NCBI GenBank assembly: GCA_039881145.1
Contig: JAYKKI010000005.1
Location: 21,509,501 to 21,573,500 of the forward strand
Origin: Druceiella hillmani
Lineage: Eukaryota; Arthropoda; Insecta; Lepidoptera; Hepialidae
Length of the DNA stretch: 64,000 bases
Reading direction: 5' to 3'
The position numbers were made by a program, and so were the translations under genes. Below, in pieces: positions 23,088-33,996 of the stretch (position 1 is the first letter of the stretch; each line of letters opens with the position of its first letter). The notes under the pieces were generated by a model. The model saw nothing but the letters and a program-made list of their open reading frames with translations. It searched no databases and had not been told where the DNA came from.

Positions 23088-23136
23088 TATGCTTATTGTT
23101 CACCTCTTCATTAGAAAGAGGTGGACAATAAGCATA
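23088..23136. repeat. Hairpin: 21-bp stem, 7-nt loop
   Basis: Arm 23088-23108 (ending 'cacctctt') and arm 23116-23136 (starting 'aagaggtg') are complementary over 21 positions with one G-T wobble. The loop is 'cattaga'. No family copies are seen elsewhere in the window. It is short for a microRNA precursor, though not impossible. Confidence 0.75.
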
Positions 23137-23139
23137 GAC

Positions 23140-23970
23140 AGTGTAAGTATTAAAGCTTATATTTTATTCGCAACAAGTTACTTACCGCGACCAGGTTCCT
23201 GTAGACTATAAATACATAGACCGATATCGATAGACCGGTTTACTATAATTATTTCTTCATCTTAGTGATAAAAAAATAAAAATAAAAAAAAATAATAAAG
23301 GACATGTTTTTGTAGTAATCAGAAACAATTTAATTGTAATATTTTTTTTTCATCGCTCAATTTGGAAGACGTTATATCAGTTACTGTTTCGACAATGAGA
23401 GACGAATGGGTTAATAATCATGTTCGTAACAAATATATGACTATGGTTAGGAGTTACGAATCCAAGGATATATTTTCATATCTGGTGTTAAGAATAGTTA
23501 TAATTGTTAGAATAGTTATATTTTCTATATCATAAAACAAATACTTAATACTTTTTAAAAATATATGAATTAATATATAAATGTTTAAATAGTATCTTTA
23601 TATATAGCGGTGAGAGCATGTAGAATCAGCGAAGCCTGCAAATGTAAATATACTTTCATTACCGTATTTTCAAAGCTAATTCGTGTGCTCTGTTGACTGA
23701 AACCATTAATGGAGTTCGAATTTATATGCTGCTCCTCGTTCGTTTCCGACTTTGATCTTTCAGAAAGCGAATTCGGATTTAAGGTTTATGTAAACGTTTT
23801 CACACTTTAAGATTTTAGTTTTCTAAATCTGAAACGGAAGTGCACATAAATATGGTTCTTTTGAAAATACAATACTTTAACAGAAACATATCATCTGACA
23901 AATTTGTTATTGACATTAGTATATCAATACAATCAGTTTGCATGTAATAATCTCTTATCATTGTAACTAT
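23140..23970. other. AT-rich unique DNA, nothing recognised
   Basis: No coding or repeat signal was recognised. Confidence 0.5.
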
Positions 23971-23971
23971 G

Positions 23972-23975
<4 letters not shown>

Positions 23976-24057
<82 letters not shown>
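23976..24057. repeat. (TA)n microsatellite
   Basis: An uninterrupted run of about 41 TA dinucleotides. Confidence 0.97.
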
Positions 24058-24060
<3 letters not shown>

Positions 24061-24334
24061 ATAAAATAGTAAATTCATTTTAAAGTTCATATTTTGTGAA
24101 TTTGAAGTTTTACTTCAGTCGTGTGGTCTAAAGCATACTCGTTTTTTTGTGTATTAAATAATTCATTTTCATTGTCTTTGCGCATATGTGTCATATTTAC
24201 ATTAAATTAAGTTTTTTAACTATGTCAGAATTTTTCTTTGCAAAATGTTATTTTTGTACCACTTAGTACGTACCATCGAATAAATTGAAAGAAATTGAAA
24301 AAAGGAACAAAACGAAAAACACAAATGATCGTCG

Positions 24335-24475
24335 TCAAATGCGACGACTGTAAGGACAATTGACGTCGGTTAGCGACAGCGCCGCCCAACCACAATTCAA
24401 CGCAAATGGAGGCTTTTCAATAAAGTCTCCTCCTTAGATGTCGTTGTCGCGTTTTGAATTATCTTGACGTGTCAT
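24335..24475. other. GC-elevated short island
   Basis: Contains 'gtcggttagcgacagcgccg' (24365) within AT-rich flanks, plus a local inverted repeat around 'ggaggc/gtctcctcc'. Candidate regulatory element. Confidence 0.3.
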
Positions 24476-24790
24476 TTTAACGTTGACATCAAAAATGATG
24501 TTTGTGTGTGAATAAGAATCGAAACATGTACGGGTGTGAAATGAACGCATGTTGAAGATGTAGATTCAATAACTGTATAGCCTCAGTCGTATTTGGTAAT
24601 ATTTATATCAGAACAATGATATAAATCGTTAATATTTATTGGTAAACAGATGTGAAAATCGCTTTGTTTATTTTTTCCACTAAAGAACTTAAAAATCTCT
24701 TGAGTTATTTTTATACAAGTTTTCACAGAGTTGAAAGACTGAAGTAGAGTGCAAGTTTGGTTAAGCATATTGTCGTCACGTTTCTATAAG

Positions 24791-25158
24791 TGGACGTTTT
24801 TTTAATAGGTATACAATTCTAAAATGAAAAAAAAACCGATAAAAATCATGATAATGGCCATGGCTTTATCGAAAAGGTAATTATATATCATCTGTGTTTA
24901 AATACGACTTCATGCATATGGACGCCGCTACCGGTTCGAAAGAAGCGCAATCTGGAATTCTAATTCTCAACCAATTTTCGAGCAGTTGGGAAAATAGCTG
25001 TGCTTTATTCGAGCTAGCCGTTGCATCCTTATGCCTGAAATCGTATTTAAACACAAATGGCATTTAATTACCTTTTCAATAAAGTCAATACCATGGGCAT
25101 AATAATTATTTTTATCCGTTTTTTTTCATTCTAAAGTCGTATACGTCTAAAAAATCCA
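24791..25158. mobile_element. Foldback element with long terminal inverted repeats
   Basis: The outer about 130-150 bp at each side are imperfect reverse complements. Left-arm words 'aaatgaaaaaaaaaccgata', 'atcgaaaaggtaatta' and 'tgtgtttaaatacgactt' recur inverted on the right, as do the ends ('tggacgttttttt' versus 'aaaaaatcca'). The central about 100 bp is unique. A 60-residue minus-strand open frame (24881-25063) crosses the loop and shows no known domain. Non-autonomous; the superfamily is unknown, since no clear target-site duplication is seen. Confidence 0.75.
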
Positions 25159-25159
25159 T

Positions 25160-26015
25160 TTTAAATGTTTTTAATTCTTTTAAATCAAATATATTATGAT
25201 GCAAAATGATGTTTAATGTGTGTCTTAATTATGGTTTGTATTTAATTAGAGAAGTTAGCGTTATAATAAAATTGCTTCGAAACGATTATGTTTCTTCGTA
25301 TGATTCATTTTTATGGCAAGCTCAATCCATGAATTATATCTGATATATTAGCTTTATCGATAAAAAAGCCGTAAATCTAATCTTACAATTTTATTTTTGA
25401 ATTGCATTTATTTATTTCCAAATTAATTATTAATTCAAAAATTAAAGTAAGTATTGGCATGAAACTGATCAGGAACATTCATCATCGTACAGCTTAATGT
25501 ATCCAGATGGTCATAGAATTATAACATATTTTTAGAATGTGCAGGTAATCAGTATGATGGTGTAATAAAATGCAGTAAGATCCGCTTTTTAACCAGGCAA
25601 AGCGAGGTTTGGCTGCTACTTTTAATGTAAACTTAAACTGTAAATAAATATAATATTTAAAAATAGTAAAGTTAAATAATTGTTTATTAAATTTACACAT
25701 AAAACATATTTCAGACATTATGAATCTGGAAGGTAATGCAAGTGTAATAACTCTTGTAGATTGTATTTTTAGCTAATATTAACGTAAAGGTTAGCCTCAT
25801 AATGTGATCGATGGGACAATGACAACTGACATTCTTTTACCAATAAACGTAATTGAGAATAGAATGAATCTCCCGGACACTAAGGCGAGATGGTGCGAAC
25901 GAGGATATGATGAGATTCAACGATATAATAGTTGCGATGGATGGGGAATTGATAATTAGGAAATTGGGAATTGAAATCTGAATGTTTATTTATATTAACT
26001 GACATTAACTATAAA
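25160..26015. other. AT-rich unique DNA, nothing recognised
   Basis: The open frame at 25494-25718 minus is AT-driven. No repeat was recognised. Confidence 0.45.
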
Positions 26016-26019
26016 TATG

Positions 26020-26530
26020 TTGAATGTAAGGCGGGTAGTACGTATGAAGAAAGTATTAAAATTAGGTTTCCTTTTTGTAAGTGTCGAAAAGCCTAATACC
26101 AAGAGGCATAAAAATTCTTTCAATATACATAGCAGAAATATTATTAATGCAATTAAATCAGTAAACAAGGGAAAATAGATCCTAAAAGCTATCAAGAAAT
26201 ATGGAAGTCTATACTTCACAATATCGAATAAAGTGAAGGTATAAATATCAGTAAAAAGAAAAATGTGGCTTGCTTCTTATCTGTCAGACGGTGAAGAAAA
26301 CATAATAGCAAAGTAGATTTTAGCAAAGACTAAATAGTTTCCTACTAAAATGAAGATTTCTTTGCAACATCATCCACGAAATGATCAAAGTTATATTGTG
26401 ACCGTATCAAATATCGAGAGCTGGTTTAATAGCGTTAAGAAATATTTAGAGGAAAAAAATGTCGTATCATATCCTACTAGAGCAACGACGTGAAACGAGG
26501 TTCGGAACTTATTTTAAGACAGCCAAATTT
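26020..26530 (+). pseudogene. Second pogo-type transposase fossil, N-terminal half
   Basis: Plus-strand reading, with stops, gives NIINAIKSVNKGK then ILKAIKKYGSLYFTISNKVK, like a psq helix-turn-helix ('AI..V..G..S...AAK.YGIP..TL'). Then come SYLSDGEENIIAK and ILAKTK and FPTK, like 'LS..EE..L..WI.....GFP', and KISLQHHPRNDQ, and IESWFNSVKKYLEEKN, like 'WF..V..YL'. A decayed NDVKRGSELILRQ parallels 'N.DE.GFEL'. It differs from the fossil at 11205 in the 'WF..V..YL' linker, suggesting another pogo lineage. The catalytic core beyond this is missing. The minus-strand open frame 25995-26219 is its shadow. Confidence 0.75.
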
Positions 26531-26534
26531 TTAC

Positions 26535-28430
26535 ACTCAGTTAAGTTTAAACATTTTTATGAAATGTAAACGGAAACGAAAAGCATTCAATTACCGTGAT
26601 ATGTATTCTCTTTGCTAATAATATTTATTAATTATAAACAACACAAGTATAATTAAGTATATTAAAACCAATTATATTCTTCTACTTCAACAATTCCCGG
26701 GGAAAATTTGCCAAAATACGAAATCCAAATGGGCAATTGGAAGAACAAAGAATTCTATTCTTTATTATGAATTAAAAACGAAAATTTTTAATCCGTTGCT
26801 CATAAAAAAAAACAAGAAAAAACTATGCTGTTACTTATAGATAAAGTGACTAAGTTATACCTGCCATTCAGTATAGGTCTATTTTGAGGAGAAAATAGGA
26901 TACCAGAAGTTGCCCTTTTTCCCAATACAACTCATTACAGGTTGGCGAAATACGGATTCTGAGTGGAGGAGAAAATCTTATAACCGAGTGCTTAATAAAT
27001 GGCTATTTCTTTGTGTGACAAACAGACAGCCGAACAACGAAGTGATCATATAAGGGTTTCGTTTTTTTAAGATATGTAAAAATTAAAAGAAAAAGAAATT
27101 TACAACTACTGTATTTTCTTCATCTGAAGATAAAAATTGTGAGACAAGTGATATAACATAGCATAGAAGATATATAACTAAATGAAGATGATGAAGAAAT
27201 ATCTGGTAGTACTCATTTCGGAAGAAAAGTAACTTTCAGTTGTTTTAATAATATTTTTTCTGATAACAAAGTAAGTACTTTTATTTTTATTGTCACTATA
27301 CATTTTTACACTTATTTCTTTAAAACTTTCGTATTTTTAATTGAAAATCCAATTTAAACTTTCCTTCATGGGAGTGTCTGGTAAAAGAGTACGATTAACA
27401 ACTAGACCAGTCAAACGCTAAGACTTAGTGACCGATTACTAGTAGAAGATATTTTTTATTCTTTTAGTTCTGCTCTGAGCTAACGCTAAAATATACGGCT
27501 TTAATTTCTTCTTTTTCTGCTTTAAAACTCAAAGCGAAAGCTCTATAAGAAATTAACATTACGTTAATCCGTTAAAGAGAAATGAACTAGTAAAGTTAAA
27601 AGTGTATTTAAATGATTAAGTACTAAAGCATTCATTCTACATGTGTAGTGATTTGGAAAGCGAGTAGTCATCCCAGAAAGTCCGAAAGTACACTGCGCCA
27701 AAGCGCAAATGCCACCGTGATTGCGATATTCCTAATTAATGTTAATGTTTTTATTTTAGTTAATATAAAGTCAAAAAGAATTGTTTTATACTTAAAGTAT
27801 AATATTTTACAACTTCATAAAAATTTGTTTCTAAGTCATGTAAAATATGTGAAATTTGATTTTGGAAACAATTTTGTTTTTTTTATACTATGTAGTTGGT
27901 GTTTCACTTGAGTGCAGGTAAAAGTGCAAGCAAAACTATGTATTTGATTAAAAAAATTATTTCAAAGCAAATAAAATAGGAATTGTGAATTTAAAATATC
28001 TTTGTCGCAAGTCACATGTAAATATCTGTGAATAAAATGTTATTTTTTCCTGAGGAGAAATATGGTTTTTAGAAGCATTGGTATTGATTTTTTTTTCTTC
28101 TTATAAGCTTCTCTAAAGTTTTCTACCAAATTGTAATAATTTTTATTAAATTGATAGCCCGCTATAACTACCCGCTTGTATCTAATGTTTTTGTTTACAT
28201 GTACATATGGGCAAATAACATAGATAATATAAAATTATGGAGAAAAACCACAGAATTGGAACCGTAACTGCTGTTTTTCTAATTTCTCATAAATCATTAT
28301 ATATTATTGAATACATTTTTTTCTTCTTTTTTGTCATTACACTGTTGAAACCACTGACAGGCAAAAATAAAGAAAAAATAGCTATACACTATAAAATGCA
28401 GCAATTTAAATTTTCCTCCATAAATTGTAA
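26535..28430. other. AT-rich DNA, one repeat fragment, no gene
   Basis: At 26980-27070, minus strand, 'cgaaacccttatatgatcac' followed by 'ttcgttgttcggctgtctgt' resembles the opening of the dispersed repeat family seen at 28797. A short GC-richer stretch lies at 27650-27730 inside an otherwise AT-driven open frame (27648-27911). Nothing else was recognised. Confidence 0.4.
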
Positions 28431-28436
28431 ATTTTT

Positions 28437-28510
28437 GGGGTTCTGTACCTCAAACGGAAAAAATGCAATTCTTATAAGATCACTTATATGTCTATTCGGC
28501 TGCCACGACC
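28437..28510 (+). repeat. Dispersed lepidopteran-type repeat, 5' fragment
   Basis: 'ggttctgtacctcaaacgga' and 'cttataagatcacttatatg' match the opening of the copy at 28797-29529, about 360 bp downstream in the same orientation. It may be a truncated neighbour copy. Confidence 0.5.
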
Positions 28511-28796
28511 GTTTTTCAATTAAAATACGAATAATACCGAAAAAATTCTAATTGGTTGATCGTTTTTCATTTATTGTAATCTATAATAATCTGCATCCAA
28601 AAAACAATTGCAATCTTTGTTGATATTTCCCATAAGTAACTAGAAATACATCGCCAAATATAATCATTTGTAGGAAACAAATTAAAAAAAGACGTTTTGC
28701 CAATGTTATCCCATATTCGAGAAAAAGAAGCTAAAAAGCAAACAAAAGGAATAGACACCACTTATTGGGCTTTTTCTTCATAATTTTGTCCATATT

Positions 28797-29529
28797 TAGG
28801 GTTTCGTATCTCAAAAGGAAAAAAAGAAACATTTACTGGTCACTTCCTTGTCCTTTTTTCCGTCTCTCTGTCTGTCAGGGCCCTTTTTTGCAGGAACGCG
28901 TGGAGGTGTAAAGTTGAAATTCATATCAAATACATAGGTCTACGGTTATTTGGAGTTATAAGTCAACACAATAAAAAATTCCTAAAATATGGCCATTTAT
29001 GCCACATTTTTTGACACTTGCAAATAAATCAAAACCTATTGGGTACTTCCATTTGACCTTGAAACATGAAATTTAGCAAAAAGCAAGGTCTCACGGCACA
29101 AGTAAAGGAAAAAAAAGTCGGATATCGTTAATTTGTAGTTATATCACATAAAAAATATTTTTTTAAATTATGCACCTGTGAAAGATATAGTATAGCAATA
29201 TATTTTCGTTCCGGCCATTTAACTTGCATATTTTGACAGTAGCAAATAAATAAAAACGTAATGTAATTCCCGTTTACCTTGAATTATGAAATTTGGCAAG
29301 TAGCAAGGTCTCACAGCACATGTAAAGGAACAAATCGTTAATTTGTTGTCATGTCACATAAAAAAAAAATTTTTAAAGTATGCTCTTGGGAAAGATATAT
29401 AGGTAAATATTTTCGGTCCAAAAAATTAAAATTTTGTTTAACAGGAATATTATGTAGCATTCGACATTTATAAATGTCTGTACGGAATCGTCGTAGTGCG
29501 AGTTCTACTCGTGTTTGACAGGTTTTTTA
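28797..29529 (+). repeat. Dispersed lepidopteran-type repeat, near full length
   Basis: Opens 'tagggtttcgtatctcaaaa', continues with a 'ccgtctctctgtctgtcagg' run and 'caggaacgcgtggaggtgta', and closes 'ctgtacggaatcg', 'gtgcgagttctactcgtgtt' and 'gacaggtttttt'. From memory this is the diagnostic layout of a very widespread moth and butterfly repeat. The body carries an internal tandem duplication of about 225 bp (roughly 28985-29210 and 29211-29435), seen as two copies of a 'caaataaat(c)aaaac' block and two of 'gcaaggtctcac(g/a)gcaca'. No coding capacity. Confidence 0.7.
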
Positions 29530-30390
29530 TTTGGCAACACTTGGTTATCTTACTCTGGGACATTCTATATCTATATGTACGTAAACAGTTTATATATCGA
29601 TATCAAGCGGTCAGGTCTACAATTTCTTCCATTTCTATATAAATTGTGACATGAAAAATTTTGCAGTGGAGTTCTAAAACCATCCCACTAGTTTGGTGGG
29701 ATGTGAAACACATTTGTAAGACGTCAAACATGATGTAAATAATGTATTTCCGCAATTATGTAAAGGGGATCTTGCGAAATAACTGACAGGTTGTCACATC
29801 GGCATGTTTGACAGTGCAGTGTAGTGCTCTGGCACACTGGTATGGGTAGAAAGAAATAAAACTAATATTTGAGAACAATCGTCGATTTAACTCGACGGTT
29901 TTACAACAGAAGTCAGTGTTAGAGAGGTATGCGATGCCCAAACTATAAAATTATCAATTTCTGTGTTATAAATGTGCTTATTAACTGTATTTTAAAATTT
30001 AAACCTAAACCAAATTCGTATTTTAGGTTTTTCGGCAGTAAGTTTGATTAATAACGTATTAATTTTATGTTTTCATTTGAGTAGCTGACCATATTTCTAC
30101 CTATAATATCAATATATGACATGAACCATTTAAATAAGAAAAAGAAAATGATTTTTCTAAATATGAACAGGAAATTCTGATCACGTGTCCAGCATGAACA
30201 AGGAAATTCATATCTGCTACACGAAGGTTTTCAGCAATTGCTAGTTTTGGTGGTTTAACTATAAACTATTACCGCGTATTTATATATTCAATAACGGTTG
30301 GGATAGTAACTAACCTACTTTGTACTTAAGAATGAATAATTTATATGGGTGCGACTGTATTGGAACTCACCCAAAGTCTCCACGCTCTCA
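29530..30390. other. AT-rich DNA with small inverted repeats
   Basis: 'catcccac' and 'gtgggatg' form a small hairpin at 29680-29703, and 'gtcaaacatg' (29727) is repeated inverted as 'catgtttgac' (29803). These could be the remains of a TIR element, but no clear ends are seen. Confidence 0.35.
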
Positions 30391-30394
30391 ATTA

Positions 30395-30735
30395 CGGCAG
30401 TTACCTCATAAGCGGCGAGCTCGTAAGTCCATTATGCGAACGACTGTAAGCTAACTCTAGCCAGCCAGCCTCCTGTGACACCTCGTCGCGCGCGGCTCTT
30501 CCCTCCCCCTGATTCGATTATCTGCGTCGCCCGTCGCCCGCCGCTAAGCACGAAATTTCCGCTTTTTGCTAATGAAAACTAAATGACGCACTCGAAACTT
30601 CCTCCGAGCGAGGGAAAGGAAAATTTTCCGGTCGGCCGATGTCGGCCAAATTGGAAATGTGTAAGTGGGCGTGTCCGATGGTGAATGTTCTTTGATTATG
30701 ACGGGAGCGACGTTAGTTCATGGCGTCCTGCGCAG
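30395..30735. other. GC-elevated island, candidate regulatory element
   Basis: One of the strongest composition shifts in the window: 'gacacctcgtcgcgcgcggc' (30478), 'gcgtcgcccgtcgcccgccg' (30524) and 'ccggtcggccgatgtcggcc' (30628). It contains the perfect palindrome ggaaaattttcc (30618-30629) and the 14-mer 'agggaaaggaaaat' shared with the island at 14530. Frames are not consistently open. Candidate conserved enhancer or promoter-like element. Confidence 0.5.
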
Positions 30736-30739
30736 CTAT

Positions 30740-31435
30740 TTAATTAAACACTCGCAATAATAAAATGCATAATGTCGTTCGTACCATTTATTTATACATT
30801 AAACGATAAATTTAATATATGTTCCTATTACACATTGGGAAGGAATTCTAGATTGGTTTTTACTAATAATATTAAGGTTCAACCATTAAATATGAGTTAC
30901 GAAACTCTAATAAATCAATATAGGGACATTTCATAAGTGTATGTAATAAATACTTTGTACATCGGGGTAAAAGTATGTGTATAGATAGTGTGCTTGAATG
31001 CTTATCTACAAATTGATCAACTCAAATCTACAAATAATTGTATTCAATTCTATACATGTCCACCAACTGTGGAACGAACAGACAGATAAAATTTTCTTAT
31101 GGTAGTTTCATATCATATAGACAATTATACAGCGTAACTCTGTAACATTTACGTAGGTACTCTTTATAGAAATTGCTAATTATTATGTGATTAATTCTTT
31201 ATTACTTAAAAATTTGTTTATTTATATTTCGTTATTATTTTATAACTAGTTTAGTGAGATAATTTACATAATCGATTAATAATATTATATATTTTAATAT
31301 GTTTGTGCTGTTTTCCCAATTAATTTTGGTTGTAATACTTCAAAACGTAAAATTGTGAATGTTGATGACTTGTTGTGTTACACCTTTTTACTATCTATAT
31401 CGTGGCTGTTTCTTATATTTTTATTTATGTCTCTT
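30740..31435. other. AT-rich unique DNA, nothing recognised
   Basis: No coding or repeat signal was recognised. Confidence 0.5.
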
Positions 31436-31439
31436 TCTA

Positions 31440-31625
31440 TTCATCGCACACAAACCTTTCTCAGGAGACATCTAGAGGAGTAAAGTAAGCAAAGATGACG
31501 GAGCGTCACGTTCCATTTATGAATATACGGTGACATAGCACTCTACCGTTCGCGGATGCGGTGTGCAGAAGCCACTCATCCTGTCCTCGTTTAGGCACAT
31601 AAAGTTTACCTGTTCCAGAGCAGCA
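31440..31625. other. GC-elevated short island
   Basis: Contains 'gatgacggagcgtcacgttc' (31494) and 'accgttcgcggatgcggtgt' (31545). Candidate regulatory element. Confidence 0.35.
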
Positions 31626-31629
31626 GGTT

Positions 31630-32255
31630 TATGTAAATATTGGATTGGCTTAAAGAAATATAGAAGAATGGTTTGGATGGTTTAATTGTGAAATGGAATG
31701 GTTATGAATGTTTAAATCATGCTTTGCTGAGACCCTTAACCATCGTAAAGGGTATGACAACAGTCTCTACAGACGTTTCATAATGCATCATTCGTTTGAA
31801 TATAATAATGTTTGCATTGGTTTGGTTTGTGTTGTTTCAGCTTCATAATTAACACCAATTTGCCGCATTATTTATCTTTGAAGTGAAGGTAGTAAAAAAC
31901 ATTCAAAACAAGTATTCGACAAACAAACAAAACAAGTATTCGATGGTCCACTTGTTATATTGTTATCTATATACTGCTTTAATGGATACAACTTAGACGG
32001 TAACAAATGAATAAAAAGCATCCGTAATTTTGTAATCTTCATGCTGAATACCATCAAGCGGCATGAACCTGCTTGAGATTTACAGTGATTAGGTAGATAA
32101 TGCGTTAATAAATAAGTAAATAAACATGTGTGGGAATCCATAGTTTGCATTCTCAGTCATTCCGAAACATTTAACGCTAGATTAAGTATTAGAACTGTTT
32201 GGTGAAGTATAGAGGACTTTGGCCGTATATATAATAGAGTATCTCGTAATTTGCA
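31630..32255. other. AT-rich DNA, no gene supported
   Basis: A minus-strand open frame (31872-32150, 92 residues) has no recognised domain. It includes a short duplication of 'aacaagtattcga' near 31907 and 31931. Confidence 0.4.
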
Positions 32256-32259
32256 TACA

Positions 32260-32400
32260 CGGGACTTTCTCATGAGTGGTCGCCGTGTATGGTGGTCGCT
32301 CTCACGGGCCGTGTCGCCATCACATGATAATTATTGGTGACAATTGTAGCTTATCAGTATATACTGATGGTGTAATGTGCATGCACGACTGACCTCCTGC
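32260..32400. other. GC-elevated short island with repeated 'gtcgcc/gtggtcgc' words
   Basis: 'gtggtcgccgtgtatggtgg' (32276) is followed by 'tcgctctcacgggccgtgtc' (32296). Flanks are AT-rich. Candidate regulatory element. Confidence 0.3.
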
Positions 32401-32569
32401 ATTTTTCAGTGCATAAGAAAGTTTCTGTTCGAATTATCTACTTTTCTATTAATGATCTACTTATATATGCAAATCGTGAGATTAATATAGAAAAATTTGA
32501 TTTTTAGTTTTAACTAAATGTACACATATTGAATATATTTGGCGTTAATTTTGTAGAAATTTCCCTATT

Positions 32570-32709
32570 CACAATTAAATGAAACTACGTGATGTAGTAT
32601 TATTTCTACTTTCTTTAATATTTTTACCACCATATCTTTACCACCATGGTGGTAAAGATATTACAAAAAGTAGAAATAATACTACATCACGTAGTTTCAT
32701 ATAATTGTG
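32570..32709. mobile_element. Palindromic copy of Penelope-like terminal family
   Basis: Both ends read 'cacaattaaatgaaactacg' inward (right end inverted, one substitution). The two arms of about 65 bp meet near 32640 at 'accaccatggtggt'. This copy is truncated before the hammerhead-like motif, so only the terminal about 65 bp of the family is present on each side. It would fold into a very long hairpin. Confidence 0.7.
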
Positions 32710-32871
32710 TAAATGTACACAATAAATAATCAATAGCTCTTCCATTGATACTTTCTCTTTGTGAAGAAACGAGACTTCATCAACTTTCCTTTTAAAAATA
32801 ACATAATTATTAAAGAACATAAGTTATATGTTAATATTAAATATAAAATAATAATACATATTTATCAATAC

Positions 32872-32985
32872 TAGCTGGTGACCGAAAACTGCATTCAAAT
32901 CTGTTAAGCCGTTTCTGAGATTAGCGCGCACAAACACAAATTTTTGTCTGTTTGTCTACTCAACGTGTATAAATTGTTTTTTTTT
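32872..32985 (+). repeat. Dispersed repeat terminus, 'gagattagcgcgcacaaaca' type
   Basis: 'tagctggtgaccgaaaactg' and then 'aaatctgttaagccgtttct' and 'gagattagcgcgcacaaaca' resemble a transposon-derived terminus that is common in insect genomes, including Lepidoptera. I recall it from memory and cannot name the element. Confidence 0.45.
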
Positions 32986-32989
32986 TAAA

Positions 32990-33785
32990 TACTTAATATA
33001 CCGTCACGGTTCGTTTACGATTTTATTAAATGTATAGATTTGTGTAGTAAAATTATGAAAATCCTTTTAACGTGAATTTAAACACCTATATGAATACTTT
33101 AAGACATTTCTCAAAATGGAAAGCCTACAGGCGAAATTATTTAGTATCTTTTAAAACTTTTGTTTTAACTGAAAATGAATTCAGTTAGTTTATTTAAAAT
33201 TGACTGTTGATCGCAGTCAAGAAAAATTAATTTTACGAAAATATAGAAAAAACACAGACGGGATTATGAAGATGTTAGCGGGAGATATCAGAAATATACT
33301 TATTATTATCAATAAATATCCCGTTTCAATAAACAACATCATGGATTAAAAAATAAAATAAACGAAGTTAGCAACTGAAGCAACAGCAGTGAACTAATTA
33401 GAGCAGAATATTCATAACGTCTTATAAGTTAAAGGTCACCAAGGTTTAAAGGTCACCAGACGTAGAAAAGTGGCAGAGAACGTAATATAAAATTAAGTGG
33501 GTTATTATATATAACTCAACATAATAGTTTTTAAAACATATATAAATCCATATAATTATCATTGAAATCATATACAAAATTTGACAAAAATAAAGAAATG
33601 AAGTTTCTTCTTTTATGGCAACCTCTTACTTAATTAGCATACTCAATATAAATTGGAATTTTTAAAAAGAAATGGCGCTCCCTGGTTTTGTTACGTGTCC
33701 CATATATAAATTTAATAAAAAAAAATTCTGGTAGAACTAGATACTACAAGTATTCGGTTCAATAATTATGTATAAAAATGAAAAA
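32990..33785. other. AT-rich DNA with a duplicated AGGTCA word
   Basis: 'taaaggtcacca' occurs twice at 33430-33442 and 33447-33459, giving two AGGTCA half-sites in direct orientation with an 11-bp gap. Otherwise nothing was recognised. Confidence 0.35.
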
Positions 33786-33789
33786 TAAA

Positions 33790-33910
33790 TATCACCCCAA
33801 AAATGTCCGCCTAAATATTTTCAGGGTTTAACTCTATATGCGGGTTAATATGTTTTATTATTATTCGAAATTTAAAATTTCTACCTTTAAAGTTTTAATA
33901 CCCCACACGA
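33790..33910. repeat. Fragment of a dispersed repeat shared with 18 kb
   Basis: 'gtttaactctatatgcgggt' followed by 'taatatgttttattattatt' and 'aaatttctacctttaa' parallels the two stretches at 17975-18075 and 18255-18370. Confidence 0.35.
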
Positions 33911-33996
33911 TACAAGAGATAAAAAAAATCGAATATTTTATTTGCCCCTCTTCAGTTTCTACTCGAGTATTATTGAGTATTAATTACTTACATACA

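Noticed and set aside
33430..33459. Two AGGTCA half-sites as a possible nuclear-receptor element.
   Set aside because: The spacer of 11 bp is not a recognised response-element spacing and the flanks are AT-rich without other support.
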